Positions 56,940 through 64,000 of a stretch of 64,000 bases of DNA are shown one piece after another (the first letter of the stretch is position 1; the number at the start of each line of letters is the position of its first letter). Under the pieces are notes generated by a model. That model did no database searches. It saw only the letters and a program-made list of their open reading frames with translations, and was not told the DNA's origin. Source of the stretch: Pseudoneobacillus sp052180215 (lineage in GTDB: Bacteria; Bacillota; Bacilli; Bacillales; Cytobacillaceae). The DNA is taken from contig NZ_CP197471.1 of NCBI RefSeq assembly GCF_052180215.1, positions 96,001 to 160,000 of the forward strand, in the 5' to 3' direction. The translations under genes were made by a program, and so were the position numbers.

Positions 56940-58493
56940 TTAAAACACTTTGGTAGTCCAATCTTCACAATTCCAAATATCGGTCGCAATTTCACGATAA
57001 AAATCAGGTTCGTGGGATACCATCAAGATACTTCCGCGGTATGCCTTTAAAGCACGCTTCAATTCTTCTTTTGCATCCACATCCAAGTGATTGGTAGGTT
57101 CGTCTAAAATTAATAAATTTGTTTCAGTGTTTAAAATTTTACACAAACGAACTTTGGCTTTTTCGCCACCAGAAAGGACTTCGATTTTACTTTCAATATG
57201 CTTCGTCGTTAATCCGCATTTTGCTAGAGCAGCACGGACTTCAGCCTGATTCATACTTGGGAACTCGCTCCAAATTTCTTCGATACAAGTGTTGTAGTTG
57301 GATTGTTTCACTTCCTGCTCGAAGTAACCGATGTATTGATACTCACCACGTTCCACTTTACCCGAAATCGGATTAATCAATCCAAGAATACTTTTTAAAA
57401 GAGTAGACTTACCGATACCGTTTGCACCAACGAATGCAATTTTTTGTCCGCGTTCCATTTTCAAATTCAGAGGGCGAGAAAGTGGTTCATTGTAACCAAT
57501 AACAAGATCTTCAGTTTCGAAAATCCAGCGACTAGATGAACGAGCTTCTTTGAAATTAAACTCTGGTTTCGGCTTCTCTTTTCCTAATTCAATAACTTCC
57601 ATTTTGTCGAGCTTCTTCTGACGGGACATCGCCATATTACGAGTCGCAACACTTGCCTTGTTACGAGCAACGAAATCTTTCAAATCAGCAATTTCTTGTT
57701 GTTGACGCTTGTAAGCAGACTCTAGCTGTTGCTTTTTCATTTCATATATTTTTAAGAAGTTATCATAGTCACCAACATAGCGATTCAATTCTTGGTTTTC
57801 CATGTGATAAATCAAGTTAACCACATTGTTCAAGAATGGAATATCATGTGAAATCAAGATAAATGCATTCTCATATTCCTGTAAATAGCGCTTCAACCAT
57901 TCTATATGTTGTTCATCTAAATAGTTCGTAGGCTCGTCTAGTAATAGGATTTCAGGCTTCTCTAGCAAAAGCTTAGCTAGTAAAACTTTTGTACGTTGCC
58001 CACCGCTAAGATCATCTACATCTCGATCGAGTCCAACATCGTCTAATCCTAGACCGCGAGCAACTTCCTCAACTTTTGAATTAATTTGATAGAAATCATT
58101 GCTATCTAACGTTTCTTGTAGCTCTCCCACTTCAGCAAGCAGTGCATCGATATCAGCACCTTCATCGCCCATTTTTGCATAAAGTTCATTGATCTCTGCT
58201 TCAGCATCAAATAGATATTGAAATGCAGTACTCAAAGCTTCACGCATCGTAGTCCCTTTTTGAAGGACAGCATGCTGATCTAAATAACCAACACGAACCT
58301 TTCGTGACCACTCCACTTTCCCCTCGTCGGGTTGCAACTTCCCAGTAACAATATTCATGAAAGTCGACTTACCTTCACCATTTGCCCCAACTAGTCCAAC
58401 GTGTTCTCCTTTTAAAAGTCGAAAAGACACATCATTAAAAATCGCACGATCACCGAAACCGTGACTTAAATTTTGTACGTTTAATACGCTCAT
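56940..58493 (-). CDS. yfmM: ABC-F family ATPase (YfmM-like)
   Basis: A 517-residue soluble tandem ATPase with no transmembrane domain. First half: Walker A GANGEGKST (about residues 36-44), signature LSGGQRTKVLLAKLL, Walker B ILLLDEPTNYLD. Linker (about residues 240-300) is helical and Lys/Gln/Arg rich. Second half: GANGIGKST, LSGGEKAKVRL, LLILDEPTNHLD. ABC-F proteins act on stalled ribosomes. Length and sequence best fit B. subtilis YfmM as I remember it, a housekeeping type; the linker is not obviously of the long antibiotic-resistance type. Confidence 0.88.
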   Translation of the reverse strand: MSVLNVQNLSHGFGDRAIFNDVSFRLLKGEHVGLVGANGEGKSTFMNIVTGKLQPDEGKVEWSRKVRVGYLDQHAVLQKGTTMREALSTAFQYLFDAEAEINELYAKMGDEGADIDALLAEVGELQETLDSNDFYQINSKVEEVARGLGLDDVGLDRDVDDLSGGQRTKVLLAKLLLEKPEILLLDEPTNYLDEQHIEWLKRYLQEYENAFILISHDIPFLNNVVNLIYHMENQELNRYVGDYDNFLKIYEMKKQQLESAYKRQQQEIADLKDFVARNKASVATRNMAMSRQKKLDKMEVIELGKEKPKPEFNFKEARSSSRWIFETEDLVIGYNEPLSRPLNLKMERGQKIAFVGANGIGKSTLLKSILGLINPISGKVERGEYQYIGYFEQEVKQSNYNTCIEEIWSEFPSMNQAEVRAALAKCGLTTKHIESKIEVLSGGEKAKVRLCKILNTETNLLILDEPTNHLDVDAKEELKRALKAYRGSILMVSHEPDFYREIATDIWNCEDWTTKVF

Positions 58494-58936
58494 TTTTTTA
58501 ACCCCTTATCTAATGTCATATGTGAATATCTTAATAGAATTTAGTTGCTTTTTCTATCTTGAAGTTACTTTTTGTGAAAATGGAAGTCTGCCCCATCTTA
58601 ATAAAAGGCTGTTTTCGTAAAAATTTTATAATAAGATTATTGAATGATATTTACTTGGACGTATAACAATTGCCGTAAGAATCTATTATACAACCAAACC
58701 TGGTGGTAAGATAAGAGTTATTCCCATGTGGAAATAAATATAGAAAAAATGAAAGAATTGGTTGAGTCCTTTTTGTTTGTTTAAAGGTAATAAAAGGAGG
58801 ACCTGCCTACGATTCCCTACATGTTAAAATTTATAATTAGTTGCTATTGATAAAATAATCATAATAGACATAAGGAAAATCCTTTAGGAATAGAATGAGT
58901 GATGGTAATCTAATAAAAAAGGAGGTTTTCTCTACC
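58494..58936. other. Intergenic region, divergent promoters expected
   Basis: An AT-rich 443-nt gap between divergent genes. No ORF with a start, ribosome binding site and reasonable length is seen; an AAAGGAGGA at about 58793 is not followed by a usable start codon. No terminator-like leader is visible before the abcF gene. Confidence 0.5.
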
Positions 58937-59362
58937 ATGAACCAAAACTATAAAAATCATAGAAAAGTTGATCCGCTTTACCATTTTGGGACCGCTTTGC
59001 TTGGAATTATTATGCTCCTTTTATCGATTGTGTTTTTCTTTCAACATGTAAAAAGTCAGTTGCTGCTAAGTGTGATTGTGTTAGGATTTGCCTTGTTGTT
59101 TTTCTTTGTGACAGTTAAGCTAAGAGGATATGCTCTTCAGCTTCAGGACCGAATCATTCGTACGGAGGAAAATTTTCGTTATTATCGTTTAACAGGGAAG
59201 CTATTAAACTCAAAGCTTTCATTAAAGCAAGTGATTGCACTTAGATTTACGGACGACGAAGAATTCGTAAATTTAGTTGAGCGAGCTGTCCAAGAGAACC
59301 TTTCTCCAGATGACATTAAAAAGGCTGTTCAGAATTGGCGTGCAGACCATCATCGCGTATAA
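58937..59362 (+). CDS. DUF6526-like membrane protein
   Basis: A 141-residue protein starting MNQNYKNHRKVDPLYHF; two transmembrane segments at about residues 18-37 and 43-63, then a cytosolic helical domain containing DRIIRTEENFRYYRLTGK, matching the DUF6526 pattern. Start ATG at 58937 with AAGGAGG 11 nt upstream; an upstream in-frame ATG lacks a binding site. Function unknown. Confidence 0.82.
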   Translation: MNQNYKNHRKVDPLYHFGTALLGIIMLLLSIVFFFQHVKSQLLLSVIVLGFALLFFFVTVKLRGYALQLQDRIIRTEENFRYYRLTGKLLNSKLSLKQVIALRFTDDEEFVNLVERAVQENLSPDDIKKAVQNWRADHHRV

Positions 59363-59370
59363 TTGATAAG

Positions 59371-59402
59371 GAAACAGCTTTAAAATAGCTGTTTCTTTTT
59401 TA
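59371..59402 (+). terminator. Terminator after the DUF6526-like gene
   Basis: GAAACAGCT / AGCTGTTTC, 9 bp, 7-nt loop, then a T run. Confidence 0.9.
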
Positions 59403-59454
59403 ATTCTCTATTTTCCAATATAAGGATTACATAAATGTCCTAAGGAGGCTTGCT

Positions 59455-60381
59455 ATGAATAAAAACATAATGGTAGACGTAAAAGGTCTATTAAAACGAT
59501 ATGGCTCTCACACAGCGGTTAACGGGGTATCCTTCCAGGTGGAAAAAGGAGAGGTTTTTGGCCTCCTTGGACCAAATGGTGCTGGAAAAACAACCACCAT
59601 TGAAATGTTAGTCGGTCTTAGAAAGCCAGATGAAGGCACCGCTGCACTCGCAGGCTTTGATGTAAAAAAAGAAGTGAACAAAGTCAAAGAGGTTATTGGA
59701 GTTCAACTCCAGTCCACTTCTTTATTTGAATTATTGAAAGTAAGTGAAATACTGCAGTTGTACGGAAGTTTCTATCCGAGTCACGTAAACATCGATGAAT
59801 TAATTGATGAGATGCTTTTAACAGAAAAGAAAAATGCCCGTATTAAAGGACTCTCCGGCGGACAAAAGCAACGCCTTGCTATTGCCTTAGCTCTTATACA
59901 TGACCCGCAAATTGTGTTTCTTGATGAACCAACTACTGGACTTGATCCACAAGCAAGAAGAACCTTGTGGGACATTGTACTACGTTTAAAAGACCGCGGA
60001 AAGACAGTCATCCTCTCCACACATTATATGGATGAAGCTCATGTGCTCTGTGATCGCATCGGGATTATGGATCAAGGAGAATTAATTGCGCTTGATACGC
60101 CAGCCAATTTAGTAAAAAAACTTCAATCTACAAGTACCGTAGAGTTTCATTTAAGCAATCCACCGAAAAAAGAATGGCTTTTAAATTTAGATGGTGTCAA
60201 AGACGTGTCTATAAAAGATACCTTTATCCAGTTATATACAGATGATTTACAAACAGCTTTAACATCCTTAATTCAGTCCATTACAGAACATTCATTTAAA
60301 ATTGAAGATTTACAAACACGTTTAGCGACATTAGAGGATGTTTTCATTCACATGACAGGAAGGAGTATCAGAGAGTCATGA
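59455..60381 (+). CDS. ABC transporter ATP-binding protein (ABC-2 exporter type)
   Basis: A 308-residue ATPase: Walker A LLGPNGAGKTTT (about residues 38-49), Q-loop, signature LSGGQKQRLAIALAL, Walker B IVFLDEPTTGLD, and the H-loop in ILSTHYMDEA. The C-terminal 80 residues form a DUF4162-like extension found in drug/antibiotic exporters. AAGGAGG precedes the ATG. It overlaps the permease gene by ATGA, so the pair forms one exporter. Substrate unknown; LnrLMN-type lipid or drug export is possible. Confidence 0.93.
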   Translation: MNKNIMVDVKGLLKRYGSHTAVNGVSFQVEKGEVFGLLGPNGAGKTTTIEMLVGLRKPDEGTAALAGFDVKKEVNKVKEVIGVQLQSTSLFELLKVSEILQLYGSFYPSHVNIDELIDEMLLTEKKNARIKGLSGGQKQRLAIALALIHDPQIVFLDEPTTGLDPQARRTLWDIVLRLKDRGKTVILSTHYMDEAHVLCDRIGIMDQGELIALDTPANLVKKLQSTSTVEFHLSNPPKKEWLLNLDGVKDVSIKDTFIQLYTDDLQTALTSLIQSITEHSFKIEDLQTRLATLEDVFIHMTGRSIRES

Positions 60382-61469
60382 GAGCATACTGGCAGTTAAC
60401 GCTTGCACAATTAAGAATCTTTGCTCGCAATAAACAAGTTCTATTTTTTACCTTACTCTTTCCGATTATCTTAATGCTAGCTCTGGGATCCTTTGCCGGA
60501 AATGGCAATAACCTTTCGTTAACCGTAGGGGTAATCGACTCTGATCAAACAGAAGCTTCTAAGGATTTAAAAGAATTGTTATACAAGAATGAGGGATTAG
60601 AAACGAAGAAGTATAAAAAAGTCAAAAGCGGGAAAGACGCCGTGAAAAACGGAGACGTCCAGCTTCTTATTGAAATTCCAAAAGGGTATGAAGCAAACGT
60701 GATGGATGAGGAACACCCCTTTTCCCTTCCTGTTTATTATAATGAGAAAAACCTCACGACCTCGGAACTCGGCCTGACCGTTGTAAATGGCATCATTGAT
60801 CAATATAGTAAAGCGCTTGTCGGCTACAAGCCTTTAATGACCGTTGAAAAAATTGGCATAGAAGCCCGAAATATACGTTATGTCGACTTCCTTGTCCCTG
60901 GGATCGTTGCTATGATGATTATGAGCAATAACATGAACGGTGTTGCTGGACAAATTGCTGCTTGGCGTGAAAGAGGAATCTTGCGAAGAATGCAAGGAAC
61001 GAGACTCAAAGCATCCACCTTCATCGCTGCTCAAATAACAGCGCGTTTATTACTCAATGGAACTCAAGCACTACTGGTTGTCTTAATTGCTAATTTAGTC
61101 TTCGGTATTAGCGTCGTAGGCTCTTGGCTTGCTTTAATCTTCTTCATTATCCTTGGCACCCTTGCCTTTATGTCACTTGGTTTTATTATTGCAGGGATCG
61201 CGAAAAATCCCGAAAGTGCTGGGCCAATCGCAGGATTTGTTACGTTTCCCATGCTGTTTCTTGGAGGCGTGTTCTTTCCGATTAGTAATATGCCAGATAT
61301 TATTCAACCCATTGTTAAGATACTGCCTATTTCCCATTTGAGTTCTGCCTTGAGGGAGACGATGAATCTTGGAACCCCTTTTCTTCAATTAGGAACGGAC
61401 ACTCTCATTTTAGGATGTTGGTTAGTTGTTGGGTTTATGTTAGCCAGTTTTGTGTTTAAATGGGAATAG
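60378..61469 (+). CDS. ABC-2 type permease
   Basis: A 363-residue membrane protein: one N-terminal helix (about residues 20-40), a large extracytoplasmic region with DSDQTEASKDLKELL, then five helices from about residue 170, containing FLVPGIVAMMIMSNNMNG, AGIAKNPESAGPIAGFVTF and MLFLGGVFFPISNMP. This is the YhgE/ABC2_membrane_3 layout. Partner of the upstream ATPase by a 4-nt overlap. Confidence 0.92.
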   Translation: MRAYWQLTLAQLRIFARNKQVLFFTLLFPIILMLALGSFAGNGNNLSLTVGVIDSDQTEASKDLKELLYKNEGLETKKYKKVKSGKDAVKNGDVQLLIEIPKGYEANVMDEEHPFSLPVYYNEKNLTTSELGLTVVNGIIDQYSKALVGYKPLMTVEKIGIEARNIRYVDFLVPGIVAMMIMSNNMNGVAGQIAAWRERGILRRMQGTRLKASTFIAAQITARLLLNGTQALLVVLIANLVFGISVVGSWLALIFFIILGTLAFMSLGFIIAGIAKNPESAGPIAGFVTFPMLFLGGVFFPISNMPDIIQPIVKILPISHLSSALRETMNLGTPFLQLGTDTLILGCWLVVGFMLASFVFKWE

Positions 61470-61543
61470 GGAAATAAAGCTAAGAATGAACCATCAATCC
61501 GAATGTAAAACAGTGCGAACATTTTAAATTAATTATACTGAAA

Positions 61544-61572
61544 ATGGCCCAGTCCAAAAACTGGGCTATTTT
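61544..61572 (+). terminator. Terminator after the exporter genes
   Basis: GCCCAGT / ACTGGGC, 7 bp, then TATTTTAT. Moderate T tract. Confidence 0.6.
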
Positions 61573-61766
61573 ATATGTAAATCTAGATCGTCAATATATA
61601 AAATTTCCGATACAAATCTTTATTTGGAGAAAATAAACAGTTCAATTTGGTTTGATAAAAGGTGCTTAAGCATGGTATAAGTGTAAAAGAAGCAGGGGCA
61701 TTTTGCTTTTTAATTTTGGGACTGACCTGATCTGGTATCCCATGATGAGAGGATTTGAATTTTAAT

Positions 61767-62750
61767 ATGAAAGAGAATTTTTGGCGTGATTTACCACGAC
61801 CTTTTTTTATACTAGCACCAATGGAAGAAGTGACGGATGTTGTTTTTCGTCATGTAGTGAGTGAGGCAGCCAGACCTGATGTGTTTTTTACAGAATTTAC
61901 AAACAGTGAGAGTTATTGTCACCCAGATGGGATCAAAAGTGTGCGAGGGCGTTTGACTTTTACAGAGGATGAACAGCCAATTGTCGCCCATATATGGGGG
62001 GACAAGCCTGAAAACTTTCGGCAAATGAGTATTGGTATGGCGGAACTGGGCTTTAAGGGTTTAGATATTAATATGGGCTGTCCGGTACCCAACGTGGTGC
62101 AGAACGGGAAGGGGAGCGGCCTGATCTGCCGTCCTGAAGTAGCAGCAGAATTAATACAAGCCGCAAAAGCAGGCGGGTTGCCCGTAAGTGTTAAGACAAG
62201 GCTAGGTTTCTCGGATGTAGACGAATGGAAGACCTGGCTGAAACACATTTTAGAACAGGACATTGCGAATCTTTCTATCCATCTGCGAACAAGAAATGAA
62301 ATGAGCAAGGTGCCTGCGCATTGGGAATTGATCCCGGAGATTAAGAAACTGCGTGACGAGATCGCACCTAATACACTTTTGACAATTAATGGAGATATTC
62401 CGGACCGTCAAACTGGTCTGGAGCTCGTTGAAAAATATGGGGTTGATGGGGTTATGATTGGGCGTGGAATTTTCCATAATCCATTTGCTTTTGAAAAGGA
62501 GCCGAAAGATCATAGCAGTCAGGAATTACTTGATCTCTTAAGACTGCATATGGATCTACATGAAAAATATTCGCATTTAGAGCTGCGGCCCTATACGGCT
62601 CTTCACCGCTTTTTTAAGATCTATGTCAAAGGATTCCGCGGAGCTGGTGAATTAAGAAATCAATTGATGAATACAAAGACAACAGATGAAGTGCGTGAAT
62701 TGCTTAATAACTTTGCGTCAAAGAATCTTGATGAAATGGAAGGACAGTAG
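61767..62750 (+). CDS. dus: tRNA-dihydrouridine synthase
   Basis: A 327-residue FMN enzyme reducing uridines in tRNA to dihydrouridine. TIM-barrel motifs: FILAPMEEVTD (about residues 13-23), catalytic Cys in DINMGCPVPNVVQNGKGSGLI (about 97-117), VKTRLGF, SIHLRTR and DGVMIGRGIF. It resembles the second Dus paralogue of B. subtilis (YfjN), from memory. ATG 61767 gives MKENFWRDLPRPF, the expected N-terminus; TTG 61755 is in frame but only 2 nt from the GAGAGGA. Confidence 0.93.
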   Translation: MKENFWRDLPRPFFILAPMEEVTDVVFRHVVSEAARPDVFFTEFTNSESYCHPDGIKSVRGRLTFTEDEQPIVAHIWGDKPENFRQMSIGMAELGFKGLDINMGCPVPNVVQNGKGSGLICRPEVAAELIQAAKAGGLPVSVKTRLGFSDVDEWKTWLKHILEQDIANLSIHLRTRNEMSKVPAHWELIPEIKKLRDEIAPNTLLTINGDIPDRQTGLELVEKYGVDGVMIGRGIFHNPFAFEKEPKDHSSQELLDLLRLHMDLHEKYSHLELRPYTALHRFFKIYVKGFRGAGELRNQLMNTKTTDEVRELLNNFASKNLDEMEGQ

Positions 62751-62812
62751 AAGTGTCCTAATTGAAGGCGGTTATGAAAGTTATTTTATTTTCTTCCATA
62801 TCATAAAAAAAG

Positions 62813-62852
62813 GAAGCAGGCTCCGGTAAATGGATAGCCTGCTTCTATATTT
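62813..62852 (+). terminator. dus terminator
   Basis: GAAGCAGGCT / AGCCTGCTTC, 10 bp, followed by TATATTTTTT. Confidence 0.88.
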
Positions 62853-62991
62853 TTTGTGAAAGCAAAGGATAGCAATGATTCAAACGGCAGGTGCCATTAA
62901 CTCTACTAATCTAATCAATCAGACGATTTGAAATGATAATGCTTTATTGGGCATTATAAAAAAAGCTTAGAAGTCCTTAAAAAGGTAGGTA

Positions 62992-63020
62992 TTGTAAATA
63001 ATTCCCTATACTAATATGAT
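62992..63020 (+). promoter_or_regulatory. Putative promoter of the sigma/anti-sigma fusion gene
   Basis: TTGTAA, a 17-bp spacer and TATGAT, about 30 nt before the start codon. This is SigA-like; no clear ECF-type promoter was seen. Confidence 0.55.
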
Positions 63021-63051
63021 TAGAATAAAACGCAAAAAGGGGGGACGTTTT

Positions 63052-64000
63052 ATGATCCCGGCAAAAATTGAACCCGTATCCATTACTCCGATAACAGAAA
63101 AAGACTTGGAATCTATCGTTGATTGGTTCGGTCAGCATAAACAATCATTCTATATTCTGGGCTTGACCTATTTTCAAAACCAAAAGCAATTGGAAGAACT
63201 TTTTTACCGTACTATATTAAAAGTAAACAAGGAGTACCCTCGATTCAATGGAGAATCAACGTTTGACACATGGGTTACATCCATTTTTATACAAACCTGC
63301 CGAGATCTCTCTATTAAAAGTAGTTTACAAGCTTCAGTGGAAAGTGAACAACGCCCAGATTTGTTTAAAGTGCTTGATCCATTGAAGAAGGAAGAGAAGG
63401 AAGCCATAGCCCTTAAGTACTTAAAAGGACTTCCCTTGGAAGATGTGGCATATCTTCTTCGCATTCCTGTGGGAAAGATAAGAGAACAATTATTTATCGG
63501 AATCCAGTCACTTAAAAAAGAACTAGGATATGAGCACAGCTCTAATGGCTGTAAAGAATATCATAAGAATTACATCGAATATTTGGAAGGAACTTTGGAC
63601 CGATCGGACAAGGTTGATTTCGAGATACATCTTTATCATTGCCAGAACTGCCAGGTGGACTTGGCTGAATTCCAGAAAGTGATGGTTTATCTTGCTGATG
63701 GTGTTGGCGATTTTTACGTGCCATACGATTTAATAGAGAACGTCAAAACCAGGCTGGTTGAGAGAGAAAAAAACAGAAGTTTGAAAAACAAAAAACGTTT
63801 TAGGATAGGGGTTATATTTGCGAGTATTTTCGTTGTATTGATGGGTATAGAGGTTTTTACAAAGTCTTTTTCCAATCTATACTATACCTATACAGAAGAG
63901 GACCAACAATTGCGAGAATTTCTGCAACGGGACATGGCGGAAGTGCTGAACCTGAAGGCAGAGAACAACGGTGTGAAAATGACCATCAAGAGTGTTATTG
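63052..64000 (+). CDS. ECF-like sigma factor fused to zinc-finger membrane anti-sigma module (3' end outside window)
   Basis: An open frame of at least 316 codons running off the window. Residues 28-80: sigma region 2-like (FYRTILKVNKEYPRFNGE, then STFDTWVTSIFIQTCRD). Residues 102-158: region 4-like helix-turn-helix (LKGLPLEDVAYLLRIPVGKI). Residues 165-210: zf-HC2-like anti-sigma element (HLYHCQNCQVDL: H-x3-C-x2-C). Residues 248-265: a transmembrane helix (IGVIFASIFVVLMGIEVF). After it, an outside domain begins (REFLQRDMAEVLNLKAENNG) resembling DUF4179. GGGGGGA precedes the ATG. Single-chain sigma/anti-sigma proteins are unusual. Confidence 0.82.
   Translation, partial: MIPAKIEPVSITPITEKDLESIVDWFGQHKQSFYILGLTYFQNQKQLEELFYRTILKVNKEYPRFNGESTFDTWVTSIFIQTCRDLSIKSSLQASVESEQRPDLFKVLDPLKKEEKEAIALKYLKGLPLEDVAYLLRIPVGKIREQLFIGIQSLKKELGYEHSSNGCKEYHKNYIEYLEGTLDRSDKVDFEIHLYHCQNCQVDLAEFQKVMVYLADGVGDFYVPYDLIENVKTRLVEREKNRSLKNKKRFRIGVIFASIFVVLMGIEVFTKSFSNLYYTYTEEDQQLREFLQRDMAEVLNLKAENNGVKMTIKSVI

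Noticed and set aside
56940..58493. Antibiotic-resistance ABC-F with attenuator leader
   Set aside because: No terminator or leader peptide was found upstream, and the sequence fits a housekeeping ABC-F.
58790..58850. AAAGGAGGA as the start of a small gene
   Set aside because: The next ATG is about 20 nt away and opens only nine codons.

Overview
The window is a stretch of a low-GC Gram-positive (Bacillaceae) chromosome. Evidence: a Bacillus-type rRNA operon end, AGGAGG-like ribosome binding sites throughout, a T-box on argS, a guanine riboswitch plus PurR boxes on the purine operon, and a gene order close to that of Bacillus subtilis as I remember it (yebG-purEKBCSQLFMNHD-yerABC-pcrBA-ligA-yerH, later gatCAB, dgkB and rlmCD). 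The species cannot be fixed from the sequence alone; a relative of Bacillus/Neobacillus/Cytobacillus is a reasonable guess. No phage, transposase, CRISPR array or plasmid gene was seen.

Layout. 1-2417: 3' part of 23S rRNA, 5S rRNA and the rrn terminator. 2638-5282: minus-strand genes for an NTF2-like protein, a two-domain acetyltransferase and a secreted beta-propeller protein. 5464-9949: uppP, argS with its T-box leader, an MscS channel, a 52-residue protein with its own terminator, and yebG. 9947-23657: PurR operator, promoter, guanine riboswitch and the complete twelve-gene pathway from PRPP to IMP. 23629-24109: two small membrane proteins. 24265-34459: yerA, yerB, yerC, then pcrB-pcrA-ligA-yerH (membrane lipid synthesis, DNA repair helicase, DNA ligase, lipoprotein), with a LexA-box match before pcrA. 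34615-47078: an accessory-looking segment with rocA (cre-like site), the glyoxylate shunt pair aceB-aceA, acetyltransferases, a DUF3231 protein, yueI, a yndGHJ-like operon, a VanW protein and a cupin. 47270-55799: gatCAB, convergent putP/opuE, a methyltransferase, dgkB and rlmCD. 55847-64000: small zinc-ribbon and membrane proteins, an ABC-F protein, an ABC-2 exporter, a tRNA-dihydrouridine synthase, and at the right edge an incomplete gene fusing an ECF-like sigma factor to a zinc-finger membrane anti-sigma module.

The main unexplained content is non-coding. (i) Two loci carry exact 21-nt phased arrays with a conserved head and a variable tail; they share the same lead-in sequence, and the purF-purM gap holds a second 21-nt family as well. 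(ii) A 52-nt hairpin unit is repeated eight times before pcrB. (iii) Six GGGGTC(A/T)GACCCC-centred palindromes occupy gene ends; their arms differ between copies but remain largely self-complementary. (iv) Two copies of a roughly 155-nt folded element keep a perfect 16-bp stem through paired changes, and one copy lies in the purine operon leader. These and the sigma/anti-sigma fusion are the best candidates for undescribed biology; everything else matches known families.
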